Shown here: piece by piece, positions 1 to 7,074 of the stretch
Layout: each line of letters begins with the position of its first letter
Numbering within the stretch: the first letter of the stretch is position 1
Notes under the pieces: model-generated
The model's database searches: none
Told to the model about the DNA's origin: nothing
The model's input: only the letters and a program-made list of their open reading frames with translations
Position numbers and translations under genes: made by a program
Source: Paludibacter sp.
Lineage (GTDB): Bacteria; Bacteroidota; Bacteroidia; Bacteroidales; Paludibacteraceae
Direction of reading: 5' to 3'
DNA length: 12,046 bases
Assembly (NCBI GenBank): GCA_024709185.1
Contig: JANJXE010000309.1
Span: 1 to 12,046, forward strand

Positions 1-9
1 CGGATAAAC

Positions 10-23
10 GTCGGTTCCGACTG
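10..23. repeat. Short dyad sharing the core of the right-edge repeats
   Basis: The sequence GTCGGTTCCGAC is an inverted repeat with 5-bp arms and a 2-bp centre. On the minus strand it reads CAGTCGGAAC followed by CGAC. The 10-mer CAGTCGGAAC also occurs at 12024-12033 in the repeat array at the other end of the window. It may be a decayed copy of the same dispersed repeat, but 10 bp is short and the flanks do not match well. Confidence 0.3.
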
Positions 24-147
24 AAATGCGGGGTAAAAATAAATAGAAACTGCACACATCAATAAAATAAGTGCAATAATTAACTCTTGTAAAGGATTTA
101 AAAGAAGTATTGAGCACTAAAAAGGAACAAGATTAACAAGAATCTGA

Positions 148-360
148 CTATGATAATTTTTTCTTTTTATCTTTTTCTTTAGTAAAAAGATTAGCCGTGT
201 ATTTCTCATAAAGCTCAAACAAATACACCATACGATTTGATTCGCTTGTAAAGGGTTGAGACCGGTAAGCCATATCAACAGCTTTGTCTAACTCGTTGTG
301 CGCTTTGACCAGCAGTCCTAAATAAGTTACAGGGATGAATTTTCTGTTTTCGGATGATAC
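148..360 (-). pseudogene. C-terminal remnant of an MmeI-like class I DNA methyltransferase
   Basis: The minus strand is open from just after a TGA near 361 down to a TAG at 148-150, giving about 70 codons with no suitable start. The translation contains VTYLGLLVKAHNELDKAVD, then SNRMVYLFELYEKYTANLF and a lysine-rich tail. The pattern 'LxKAHxxLDKAVDxAYR ... RxxxLFxLYxxYT' is what I know from the extreme C-terminus of MmeI-like/type IIG SAM-dependent DNA methyltransferases of restriction systems. The catalytic and SAM-binding domains are absent, so this is a non-functional tail left by a deletion. Recognition is from memory of the family, and a C-terminus alone is limited evidence. It lies head to head with the toxin-antitoxin remnant, which fits a degraded defence locus. 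Confidence 0.55.
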
Positions 361-438
361 TCATGTCTAAAATGCAAGTTCTTTGGTTAGGGCATTAAGA
401 AAATAAGTTAATTGGTATCAATATATAGAAACTTTTAT

Positions 439-446
439 TACCTTTG
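439..446 (+). promoter_or_regulatory. Bacteroides-type -7 box upstream of the antitoxin
   Basis: TACCTTTG matches the -7 consensus TAnnTTTG exactly. The nearest upstream TTG (412-414) is about 24 bp away, longer than the usual 19-21, so the -33 element is weak or missing. It would drive the toxin remnant and the antitoxin. Confidence 0.45.
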
Positions 447-462
447 CGCACTACTTAACTAT

Positions 463-537
463 GATATTGATAAAATTCCAATCAATGAAATTGATCGAGC
501 CGAACAAATTAGAAATAAATACTTTAACAGTAAATAA
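463..537 (+). pseudogene. C-terminal remnant of a HigB/RelE-family toxin
   Basis: In the frame ending at the TAA at 535-537 the last residues read DIDKIPINEIDRAEQIRNKY then FNSK. This matches the usual tail of Gp49-like HigB/RelE toxins, where 'K-T-P-x-x-E-I-x-x-A' is followed by a charged helix and 'YF'. The stop is 5 bp before the antitoxin start, the standard toxin-first higBA order. Upstream, the frame stays open only to a TAA at 409-411 and the residues there do not look like a toxin. The ribonuclease core is therefore gone and no active toxin can be made here. The fusion point probably lies near 460. Confidence 0.6.
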
Positions 538-542
538 AAAAA

Positions 543-860
543 ATGGGAACAAAAACCAAGACGCTTTCCGAAATGAAAGATAAGTATATCGGGGAAATCG
601 GAACACATGAAAGAGATGAGTATGAATATGAACTCAGAATGGATATTTTGGGTAGAATGATCAAATCGGTTAGAAAGGAACGCAATTTAACACAGGAAGA
701 ATTAGGAAGATTGGTGGCGGTACAAAAATCTCAAATTTCGAAACTTGAAAGCAGTGCTAATAGTGCAACAATTGAAACCATTTTGAAGGTTTTCAAAGCA
801 TTAAAAGCTGAGATTAATTTCAATGTAAAACTCGAAGGAACTTTTGTGGAACTCACTTAA
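543..860 (+). CDS. HigA-like antitoxin, Xre-family HTH protein
   Basis: This 105-residue protein has an acidic N-terminal segment (residues 8-33) and a clear Xre/HTH_3 DNA-binding domain at about residues 36-95. The helix-turn-helix itself is TQEELGRLVAVQKSQISKLE (residues 50-69). Proteins of this shape act as antitoxins: they bind and neutralise a HigB/RelE toxin and repress their own operon. The start ATG lies in an A-rich leader and is 5 bp after the stop of the toxin remnant, so it was the second gene of a higBA-type operon. With the toxin core lost, it is now an orphan. It could still repress a promoter or neutralise a related toxin elsewhere, but the sequence here cannot show that. The region is AT-rich compared with the metabolic genes, in keeping with acquired DNA. 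Confidence 0.85.
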   Translation: MGTKTKTLSEMKDKYIGEIGTHERDEYEYELRMDILGRMIKSVRKERNLTQEELGRLVAVQKSQISKLESSANSATIETILKVFKALKAEINFNVKLEGTFVELT

Positions 861-898
861 ACAGAATAAATTTGTCCCTAATGTGATAAGAAACAAAC

Positions 899-1111
899 TT
901 AATGCATCACCGCTGCTCTGGGTGAACCTTTCCACGAGCACCCCAGGCAATACAACACAGTAAGATCGAAACCCTCCAGCGATTCTTCCGGATGAATAGG
1001 CAGCACTTCGTACTCTTCGGTAACAATCACCACCACCGATGCTCCACTTTCATTTTTTACCCGGAAACGGTGGATTTTACATTGGGGACAAAGACGCTTG
1101 CGGATGCTCAT
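899..1111 (-). CDS. Small zinc-ribbon-like protein of unknown function
   Basis: This 70-residue protein has two CxxC pairs, C8/C11 (CPQC) near the N-terminus and C55/C58 (CLGC) near the C-terminus. The spacing suits one four-cysteine zinc ribbon holding a small beta-rich fold. Its start codon overlaps the stop of the upstream ABC ATPase gene by 4 bp (ATGA at 1108-1111), so the two are almost certainly translated together. I recognise it only as a conserved small Bacteroidales protein that follows the ftsE-like gene. No function can be read from the sequence, and no signal peptide or membrane segment is visible. It is the last gene of the minus-strand block and converges on the antitoxin gene with a 38-bp gap that shows no clear terminator. 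Confidence 0.75.
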   Translation of the reverse strand: MSIRKRLCPQCKIHRFRVKNESGASVVVIVTEEYEVLPIHPEESLEGFDLTVLYCLGCSWKGSPRAAVMH

Positions 1112-1800
1112 GATTCGGTAATGGTGAGTGCGGGTGCATCGAATATCTTTTCTTTTTCTACTTTCATCACCCGACCGGGATATTGGCTTATCCAGCCATG
1201 ATTGTGGGTGGCCATGATGACGGTGGTACCCGAAAGTCGAATGCCATATAGCAATTCAATCAAATCCTTGCCGGTCTCGGGATCCAGGTGACCGGTGGGT
1301 TCATCAGCAAGAATAATCTCCGGAGAATTCAGCAGTGCCCTTGCGATAGCTACACGCTGCTGCTCACCTCCCGACAGCTGATGCGGACGCTTATATCCTT
1401 TGTTACGTAGTCCGACCTGTGCCAACACTACCTGAATCTGTTCGTCGATAACATCCTGCTCTTTCCAGCCGGTAGCCCTGAGCACAAATTCAAGATTGGC
1501 ATTCACCGAACGGTCGGTCAACAGCTGAAAATCCTGAAATACAATGCCTATCTTACGTCGCAGGTAAGGAATCTGATTGCTTTTAATGGTACGAAGGTCG
1601 TATCCCAACACTTCAGCTTTTCCATCGAGTACCGGCACTTCGTGGTACAGCGATTTTAGAAAGGTACTTTTACCACTTCCTACTTTACCTAATAAATACA
1701 CAAATTCTCCAGAACCGATTTCGAGTGTCAGATTCTTCAGAACGGTGAGTTCCTGCTGGCAGACTTCAGCATTAATAAATTTTATCAGCGTCTTCTTCAT
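1108..1800 (-). CDS. ftsE: FtsE-like ABC transporter ATP-binding protein
   Basis: This 230-residue protein is a complete single ABC ATPase domain. It has Walker A GKVGSGKST (residues 38-46), the Q-loop glutamine at 89, the signature LSGGEQ (142-147), Walker B IILADE (162-167) and the switch histidine H199. Length and motif wording (LADEPTGHLDPETG) fit FtsE/LolD-type ATPases. In the FtsEX complex, FtsE binds the membrane protein FtsX and uses ATP hydrolysis to switch on cell-wall hydrolases at the division site. No ftsX gene is in this window, so it would have to be elsewhere. A LolD- or MacB-like role is the main alternative. It starts 62 bp after hisIE and overlaps the following zinc-ribbon gene by 4 bp, so it probably belongs to the asnA-hisIE unit. 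Confidence 0.85.
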   Translation of the reverse strand: MKKTLIKFINAEVCQQELTVLKNLTLEIGSGEFVYLLGKVGSGKSTFLKSLYHEVPVLDGKAEVLGYDLRTIKSNQIPYLRRKIGIVFQDFQLLTDRSVNANLEFVLRATGWKEQDVIDEQIQVVLAQVGLRNKGYKRPHQLSGGEQQRVAIARALLNSPEIILADEPTGHLDPETGKDLIELLYGIRLSGTTVIMATHNHGWISQYPGRVMKVEKEKIFDAPALTITES

Positions 1801-1862
1801 ACGAAGTTATTTCGGATTGATGCAGCAGAGGAGTCCAACATACGCAGAGCTCCCCAACTTCA

Positions 1863-2456
1863 TTATTTATGTCTTTTTTTAAGCTCCCGACCAATGTCGT
1901 CAAGTGAATATCCTTTGGAGGTAAGTAATACAATCAGGTGATAAATAAGGTCCGAAGCTTCGGAAATCAACTTTTCATCACTTCCATTGGTTGCCTCAAT
2001 CACTGTTTCCACAGCTTCCTCGCCTACCTTCTGTGCCATGCGGTTCACGCCCTTTTTAAACAGCGATGTGGTGTACGAACCCTCGGGCATTTCGCGGAAA
2101 CGTTGTTGTATAAACCCTTGCAGGTAATTCAGAAAGAAAATGTCGCCTTTATTTTCTTCATTCCAGCAGGTATCAGTACCGGTATGGCACACAGGACCTA
2201 CAGGATTTACCTTGATTAACAGCGTGTCATTATCGCAATCGTTAAGAATTGTAACTACTTTCAGGAAGTTACCACTCTCCTCGCCCTTGGTCCACAAACG
2301 CTGGCGGGTACGGCTGTAAAAAGTGACAAGCCCTGTCTCCACTGTTTTCTGATAGGCTTCTTCGTTCATAAAACCAAGCATCAGTACTGTGCGGGTCTCA
2401 TTGTCCTGAATAATAGCAGGAATCAAGCCGTCAAGCTTCTTAAAATCGATATTCAT
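1863..2456 (-). CDS. hisIE: HisIE, bifunctional phosphoribosyl-AMP cyclohydrolase / phosphoribosyl-ATP pyrophosphatase
   Basis: This 197-residue cytoplasmic enzyme catalyses steps 2 and 3 of histidine synthesis. The N-terminal HisI domain (about 1-105) has the metal-binding DCDND (73-77) and the cysteines C90 and C97 in the VCHTGTDTCW segment. The C-terminal HisE domain (about 107-197) has the acidic helix motifs KVGEEAVE (143-150) and EASDLIYHL (166-174) of the all-alpha NTP pyrophosphatase fold. An in-frame ATG 48 bp upstream would add residues unlike the family and would overlap the end of asnA, so the start at 2456, 17 bp after the asnA stop, is preferred. Length is normal for HisIE. No other his gene lies in the window; here it sits in an asnA-hisIE-ftsE cluster, not at the end of a his operon. 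Confidence 0.95.
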   Translation of the reverse strand: MNIDFKKLDGLIPAIIQDNETRTVLMLGFMNEEAYQKTVETGLVTFYSRTRQRLWTKGEESGNFLKVVTILNDCDNDTLLIKVNPVGPVCHTGTDTCWNEENKGDIFFLNYLQGFIQQRFREMPEGSYTTSLFKKGVNRMAQKVGEEAVETVIEATNGSDEKLISEASDLIYHLIVLLTSKGYSLDDIGRELKKRHK

Positions 2457-2473
2457 TGAATGTTTTATTGTTT

Positions 2474-3511
2474 TCAAATCAGGTTGATGCCCATGGTTTC
2501 GCATTGCCTGCGCATATCCTCAGACCAGATACTAGCCTGAATTTCACCAATATGTGCTTTACGCAGGAAGAACATACACAAACGCGACTGACCAATTCCT
2601 CCTCCAATAGACAGCGGAAGTGTATCGTTCATCAGTCGCTTGTGGAAATACAATTCCAACCGGTCGGTTTTATTTTCTAGTTCCAATTGTTTCAGCAATG
2701 CAGCTTTATCCACACGTATTCCCATCGAGGAAATCTCAAAAGGCACACCCAGCACTTCATTCCACAGCACTATATCGCCATTCAAACCCGGTAGACCTTT
2801 TTCGCCGGGAGTCGTCCAGTCGTCGTAGTCGGGAGCGCGACCATCGTGTTTCTTTCCATCACCCAACGCACCTCCAATACCAATAATAAATACGGCTCCG
2901 TATTTTTTGGCTATCTCGAACTCTCTTTCCTTCGGAGTTTTGTCGGGATACAAGGCCCGCAATTCTTCGGCATGGATAAAATGAATGCTGTCGGGAAGTA
3001 CAGGCTGAATCTGTGGGAAGCTTTCCGAAACCAGGTATTCAGTACGCAACAGGGTAGAATATATGCGGGTTACTATCGATTTCAGAAAGTCGATATTCCG
3101 TTCCTCAGCAGTCATTACACGCTCCCAGTCCCATTGGTCGACATACAGCGAGTGCAGATTTCCCAGCTCTTCATCGGCACGAATGGCATTCATATCGGTA
3201 TAAATACCGTATCCGTTTTCAATATCGTAATCGGCCAGGGTCACCCGTTTCCATTTGGCCAGCGAATGAACTACCTCGGCGCGCACATCACCCATATCCA
3301 GTATCGGGAAATTCACAGCACGTTCAACCCCGTTCAGGTCGTCGTTCAAACCGGTACCCCGAAGTACAAACAAAGGTGCAGTTACCCGCCTGAGTCTCAA
3401 CTCAGCCGAAAGATTTGCCTGAAAAAAGTCTTTTATTTTAGCAATACCCAGCTCGGTTTGTTGTAAATTCAGCAGGGGTTTATAATTCGCCGGATTAATA
3501 AGATAGCTCAT
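2474..3511 (-). CDS. asnA: Aspartate-ammonia ligase (asparagine synthetase A)
   Basis: This 345-residue AsnA makes asparagine from aspartate, ammonia and ATP through an aspartyl-AMP intermediate. It is related to the catalytic core of class II aminoacyl-tRNA synthetases. Recognisable blocks are ELRLRRVTAPLFV (37-49), VHSLAKWKR (81-89), YTDMNAIRADEELGNLHS (104-121), VDQWDWE (124-130), and a C-terminal GGGIGQSRLCM like the class II motif 3. It is somewhat longer than E. coli AsnA (330 residues), as I expect for Bacteroidales. The frame could start 33 bp upstream, but that ATG precedes the transcription start implied by the promoter at 3542-3572. The start MSYLINP at 3511 is also the one that matches the family. 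It is the first gene of the probable asnA-hisIE-ftsE-zinc-ribbon operon. Confidence 0.95.
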   Translation of the reverse strand: MSYLINPANYKPLLNLQQTELGIAKIKDFFQANLSAELRLRRVTAPLFVLRGTGLNDDLNGVERAVNFPILDMGDVRAEVVHSLAKWKRVTLADYDIENGYGIYTDMNAIRADEELGNLHSLYVDQWDWERVMTAEERNIDFLKSIVTRIYSTLLRTEYLVSESFPQIQPVLPDSIHFIHAEELRALYPDKTPKEREFEIAKKYGAVFIIGIGGALGDGKKHDGRAPDYDDWTTPGEKGLPGLNGDIVLWNEVLGVPFEISSMGIRVDKAALLKQLELENKTDRLELYFHKRLMNDTLPLSIGGGIGQSRLCMFFLRKAHIGEIQASIWSEDMRRQCETMGINLI

Positions 3512-3541
3512 AAAAAATGTCATTAAGATTAATAATTGCCG

Positions 3542-3572
3542 CAAAGATAATCATTCTGACCGGCTTATCAAT
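3542..3572 (-). promoter_or_regulatory. Bacteroides-type promoter of asnA
   Basis: Read on the minus strand, ATTG (3569-3572) is followed after 19 bp by TATCTTTG (3542-3549). That is an exact TAnnTTTG -7 box with a near-consensus -33 at ideal spacing. Transcription would start around 3535, giving a leader of about 25 nt before the asnA ATG. This settles the choice of the shorter asnA start. Confidence 0.8.
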
Positions 3573-3607
3573 CTAAAAGTTTATAAAATGATAGCAAACG
3601 AAGATTA

Positions 3608-4102
3608 CTATTTCCGCTTGTATACAACAAATGCATAGGGATGAGCATTTTTCTCATCGGCAGGATGTTCCTCCCGTGACACTTCTTCCCACTGTGAGAA
3701 ATCGGTTTCCGGAAAATAGGTATCTGCCACAAATTCACCATGTACCCAGGTTATATACATCCATTCGGCATGTTCCATAAACTGCTTGTAGATTACCGAA
3801 CCTCCGATGATAAACACTTTCTCGGAGTTTGATGAGAGCTCCAGCGCATCGTCAATTGAGTCGGCTTCGAAATAGCCATCCACCACTCCTTCGGTCAGCA
3901 TCGTGGTCATCACAATATTGGTGCGGTTGGGCAGCGGTCCGTTCGGAAGGCTCTCAAAAGTTCGTTTCCCCATAATAAGGGTATGGCCTGTTGTGAGATC
4001 TTTAAAATGTTTCAGATCAGCTGGCAGATACCAGGGAATTCTTTTCTTATAGCCGATAGCGAGATCATCCGCTACAGCGGCAATAATGGAAATAGTTGGC
4101 AT
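3608..4102 (-). CDS. folA: Dihydrofolate reductase
   Basis: This 164-residue DHFR reduces dihydrofolate to tetrahydrofolate with NADPH, regenerating the folate oxidised by thymidylate synthase. The family pattern is clear: ISIIAAVADDLAIG at the N-terminus, W24, the catalytic acid D29 in LPADLKHFK, GKRTFESL (45-52) at the NADPH site, and FIIGG before the C-terminal half. Length is typical of the small bacterial chromosomal enzyme. An in-frame ATG 33 bp upstream lies on the -7 box at 4133-4140, so MPTISIIAAV at 4102 is preferred. It lies 85 bp after the thyA stop and has its own -7 box, so it may be transcribed both with thyA and alone. It is the usual target of trimethoprim-type antifolates. 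No resistance allele can be judged from sequence alone. Confidence 0.95.
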   Translation of the reverse strand: MPTISIIAAVADDLAIGYKKRIPWYLPADLKHFKDLTTGHTLIMGKRTFESLPNGPLPNRTNIVMTTMLTEGVVDGYFEADSIDDALELSSNSEKVFIIGGSVIYKQFMEHAEWMYITWVHGEFVADTYFPETDFSQWEEVSREEHPADEKNAHPYAFVVYKRK

Positions 4103-4132
4103 TGTCTTCAGATTTTTTATTTTAAAAGACCA

Positions 4133-4140
4133 CAAATGTA
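4133..4140 (-). promoter_or_regulatory. -7 box of a probable folA promoter
   Basis: The minus strand reads TACATTTG, an exact TAnnTTTG, about 30 bp before the folA start. The -33 region is only CTTT at 18 bp spacing, a weak match. A transcript would start near 4126, excluding the upstream ATG at 4135. Confidence 0.5.
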
Positions 4141-4187
4141 GTCATTTTTGAGTAAACGAAAGTCGGTTGAATCATTTTTTTAATGAA

Positions 4188-4982
4188 TTACACCGATACC
4201 TCGCCCTTAATATGCGGATGTGGATTATAGTCAACCAATTCAAAATCTTCGAACCGAAAACCGAAAATATCGTTGATATCAGGATTAATAATCATCCGTG
4301 GAAGTGGCCTCGGTTCACGACTCAGCTGCAGTTTCACCTGCTCCATGTGGTTCATGTAAATATGGGCATCGCCAAAGGTGTGGATAAACTCGCCTGCCTG
4401 CAAACCGGTTACCTGGGCCATCATTTGCAACAACAAGGCATAGGAAGCAATGTTGAAAGGCACCCCCAAAAAGATGTCGGCACTGCGCTGGTAGAGTTGC
4501 AGACTAAGCTTTCCGTCGGCTACATAAAACTGAAAGAAGGCATGACAGGGCGGCAGGTTCATGTTCGGAATATCGGCGACATTCCAGGCGCTTACCAGTA
4601 TTCGACGCGAATCGGGATTGTTCTTAATGGTATTCACCACTTCGGTAATCTGATCGATATGGCCTCCCTTATAGTCGGGCCACGAACGCCACTGATAGCC
4701 GTAAATATGCCCCAGATCACCCTTCTCATCAGCCCACTCATTCCAGATTCGCACGCCATGGTCCTGAAGGTATTTCACATTGGTATCGCCGTTCAGAAAC
4801 CAAAGCAACTCATGAATTATGGACTTCAAATGCAACTTTTTAGTGGTGATGCACGGAAATCCTTCCGACAAATCGAAACGCATCTGGTGGCCGAATATCG
4901 ACATGGTACCGGTGCCGGTGCGGTCGGGCTTAAAGGTGCCTTCGTCGAGCACCCGCTGTAGTAAATCTAAATATTGTCTCAT
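4188..4982 (-). CDS. thyA: Thymidylate synthase ThyA
   Basis: This 264-residue protein has exactly the length of E. coli ThyA. It converts dUMP to dTMP using methylene-tetrahydrofolate as carbon and hydride donor, releasing dihydrofolate for the folA product. Key residues are at the E. coli positions: R21 (phosphate binding), E58, the nucleophile C146 in [10 protein letters not shown], the dUMP-binding R126/R127, and N177 in GVPFNIASY. The start codon is 6 bp after the stop of the PorE-like lipoprotein gene, so thyA is transcribed with it and perhaps translationally coupled. No separate promoter is visible in that gap. folA follows 85 bp downstream, a common thyA-folA pairing. Confidence 0.97.
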   Translation of the reverse strand: MRQYLDLLQRVLDEGTFKPDRTGTGTMSIFGHQMRFDLSEGFPCITTKKLHLKSIIHELLWFLNGDTNVKYLQDHGVRIWNEWADEKGDLGHIYGYQWRSWPDYKGGHIDQITEVVNTIKNNPDSRRILVSAWNVADIPNMNLPPCHAFFQFYVADGKLSLQLYQRSADIFLGVPFNIASYALLLQMMAQVTGLQAGEFIHTFGDAHIYMNHMEQVKLQLSREPRPLPRMIINPDINDIFGFRFEDFELVDYNPHPHIKGEVSV

Positions 4983-4988
4983 GTTCGT

Positions 4989-6968
4989 TTATTTGTAATT
5001 CATACGTACCACCCGGAACTCGGTCCGCCGGTTTATCTGGTTGGCGATTACCTGCTCCTCAGGCTTCAGCGTCAGGATGTAATCCATCGTAAGCGCTGTA
5101 TCCACCGTCAGGAAGGGATGTTTGGCCACTGTAGTTTCGTCAACCACAAAGGGTTTTTCTTCTCCGTATCCTGTTGTAATGAGGCGTTCCTTATCCACTC
5201 CTGCCTTGATAAGGTAATCGACCACCGACTGTGCCCGCCGCTGCGACAACACCTGATTGGCCTGGTTAATACCAATATAATCGGTATGGGCGCTGATCTC
5301 AATCAATGTATTTGGATTGTCGTTGAACACAGCCAGCAGTTCCTGCAAACCGGTTTCCGACTCGGGTGTGAGGTCCCATTTGGCAAATTCGAAGAAGATA
5401 TTGTCGAGCTGCACAGGCCTGAAGACTGCCGGTAGACTCATATCCACCGTAAAGGTTTTGCTGTCGGTTACGCCTTCGGAAGATAAACGGGCCGATTTGT
5501 TCAGAAAACCGCGCGCTGTGGCCAGCATCACACATTCCATGTCTTTGTCGATGCGGATGCGGTACGATCCGTCCTTGCGCACCCTCACCTTGGTATTTTG
5601 TCCGGTATTGCTCACCAGCCGAACTAATGCATCGGGGATGGGCTGGTTTTTATCGTCAGTAACAATTCCCTGTACCACAATTTCCATTTCAGGTAGTTCG
5701 AAACGGTAGATGGCATCGTGACCGCGCCGTTCGCCCCGGTTCGACGACAAATATCCGGCCTCGCGCACGCCTTCGAACCGAATGCCGAAGTCGTCGTAGT
5801 TGGAATTAAGGGGAACGCCCATATTGGTCACTTCCCACTGTTCGCCTACTTTGCGGGCCCTGAAAATATCGAGGCCACCCAGTCCTGGCAGACCATTGGA
5901 GGCAAAGTATAGCGCTGTATCGCCGCGCAGTACGGGAAAGAGTTCATCGCCTGGGGTATTGATGGCGGTACCTAGATTCTCAATGTATTTCACCTCGGTG
6001 CCTTCTAATTTTCCTTTCCAGATATCCTTGCCACCCTGACCGCCGGGTGCATCCGAAACAAAATAAAGGGTCTGCCCGTCGGGTGTTATAGCGGGATGAC
6101 CCACGGTGATGGTGCTGTCTTTAAATATTGTCAGTGCCTTGGGTTCGGTCCATTCGCCTCCGGCTCGCGACGAATACATTATCTCCACATTGGCTTTGGC
6201 ATCGGCTTTCTGCGGTGCACGGGTAAAGTACATGCTTTTGCCATCGGAGGTAAAGCTACAGGCGCCAATATCATTTCCGGTGGTAAACTCTTCTGAAAAT
6301 ACTGTTTCGGGCTTGCTCCACTTGCCTGCTGCATCTTTCTTCATTACATACAGTGCGGCATTGGGCTGATTGGTAACGCGGTTGGGAACGGCTTTTTTCT
6401 TTGTATCGGTAAGTGTCGATGAATAATACAGCACATCGGTATCGGTGCCCTGAAAGGCGGGTGCAAAAAAATAAGTATTGCGTTTAAATAAATTCGGATC
6501 TCTGCGGACGATGTAACGCGTCGGACGGGCTTTCCAGCCTGCAACCAGCTCGGTGGCTCTGAGTCCATTCAACGCCAGCACACTCGCCGAATCGTATTCT
6601 AAAAAGCGCTGGTAGTTTTTTTTTGCTTCGGTGTATTTGCCGTTGCGGTGCTGCTCGCGGGCCAACTGAAGGTACACCGTACTATCGGTGTGGTTGAGGC
6701 GCACGGCCCGCTGGTACATGGCCTCTGCCCGGTTGTTGTTGATCCTGCGCAGACTCTCGGCCTGCCGGAAGGCGACACGGGCTTTCAGGGGCCGGTCGGC
6801 GGGTGCTATGCGGCTATACAGACGGCCGTACAAATCGGCAGCGGTGGCGTATTCGCCTGCATCAAAGCGCTGATCGGCAGTGGCTAAACGCGACTTGGTA
6901 CCGCACCCTGAGAATAGTATCAGGGGCAGTACCAATAAAAGAAGTATTCTAAATCTGTAAAGTCGCAT
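4989..6968 (-). CDS. PorE-like OmpA-family lipoprotein with TPR, PD40 propeller and carboxypeptidase-regulatory domains
   Basis: This is a 659-residue outer-membrane lipoprotein. A signal peptide (hydrophobic 7-19) ends in LFSGC with the lipidated cysteine at C22. TPR-like helices follow (about 30-145), then a WD40/PD40 beta-propeller (about 155-425) with blades such as TPDGQTLYFVSDAPGG and GDTALYFASNGLPGLGG. Next is a carboxypeptidase-regulatory-like beta-sandwich (about 429-510, VVQGIVTDDKNQPIPDALVR). Last is an OmpA peptidoglycan-binding domain (about 525-659) with ISAHTD (558-563), the paired arginines R577-R578, and NRRTEFRV near the end. The same domain order and similar length are described for PorE of Porphyromonas gingivalis, which anchors the type IX secretion system to peptidoglycan. 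Identity with PorE is inference, since Bacteroidota carry several paralogues of this architecture. It lies 89 bp after the DUF1015 gene and 6 bp before thyA. Confidence 0.88.
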   Translation of the reverse strand: MRLYRFRILLLLVLPLILFSGCGTKSRLATADQRFDAGEYATAADLYGRLYSRIAPADRPLKARVAFRQAESLRRINNNRAEAMYQRAVRLNHTDSTVYLQLAREQHRNGKYTEAKKNYQRFLEYDSASVLALNGLRATELVAGWKARPTRYIVRRDPNLFKRNTYFFAPAFQGTDTDVLYYSSTLTDTKKKAVPNRVTNQPNAALYVMKKDAAGKWSKPETVFSEEFTTGNDIGACSFTSDGKSMYFTRAPQKADAKANVEIMYSSRAGGEWTEPKALTIFKDSTITVGHPAITPDGQTLYFVSDAPGGQGGKDIWKGKLEGTEVKYIENLGTAINTPGDELFPVLRGDTALYFASNGLPGLGGLDIFRARKVGEQWEVTNMGVPLNSNYDDFGIRFEGVREAGYLSSNRGERRGHDAIYRFELPEMEIVVQGIVTDDKNQPIPDALVRLVSNTGQNTKVRVRKDGSYRIRIDKDMECVMLATARGFLNKSARLSSEGVTDSKTFTVDMSLPAVFRPVQLDNIFFEFAKWDLTPESETGLQELLAVFNDNPNTLIEISAHTDYIGINQANQVLSQRRAQSVVDYLIKAGVDKERLITTGYGEEKPFVVDETTVAKHPFLTVDTALTMDYILTLKPEEQVIANQINRRTEFRVVRMNYK

Positions 6969-6996
6969 TCAATCCTAAGTTGAGGGTGTACGGTTG

Positions 6997-7074
6997 ACAC
7001 CAGTTCGTGTACTAATTACACCAGCTTATGTACCGAATCCACCAGTTTGTGAACCGTTTACACCAGTTCGTGTA
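6997..7074. repeat. 21-bp tandem repeat spanning the DUF1015 stop codon
   Basis: Four units follow one another at exactly 21 bp, starting at 6997, 7018, 7039 and 7060 (the last truncated). They share the core CACCAG..T.TG(T/A)A. A much weaker fifth unit (GTGTAC) may lie at 6986-6991. Read on the minus strand in the DUF1015 frame, each unit encodes a version of VH(E/K)LV in a 7-codon period. The first unit carries the real stop (TAA at 7058-7060) and the third another TAA. The repeat fills most of the space between the DUF1015 and PorE-like genes. Each unit has ACAC...GTGT-like ends that could fold weakly. Confidence 0.85.

Noticed and set aside
461..580. Short plus-strand frame starting at the ATG at 461 (MILIKFQS...)
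   Set aside because: It overlaps the toxin tail and antitoxin start in another frame, has biased A-rich codons and resembles nothing. The DIDKIP...NKYF frame carries the recognisable toxin signature.
1801..1862. Promoter for the ftsE-like gene in the gap after hisIE
   Set aside because: The best candidate, TATGTTGG, misses one conserved base and has no -33 partner at usable spacing.
2457..2504. Longer N-terminus for HisIE
   Set aside because: The extra 16 residues overlap the asnA 3' end and do not resemble HisI N-termini; MNIDFKKLDG at 2456 does.
2846..3466. 206-codon plus-strand open frame
   Set aside because: It is antisense to asnA, which is unmistakable on the minus strand.
4167..4961. 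264-codon plus-strand open frame
   Set aside because: It is the antisense shadow of thyA, whose catalytic residues are all in place on the other strand.
6969..7057. Separate promoter for the PorE-like gene
   Set aside because: No TAnnTTTG box on the minus strand in this gap, only the 21-bp repeats, so transcription from the DUF1015 promoter is more likely.
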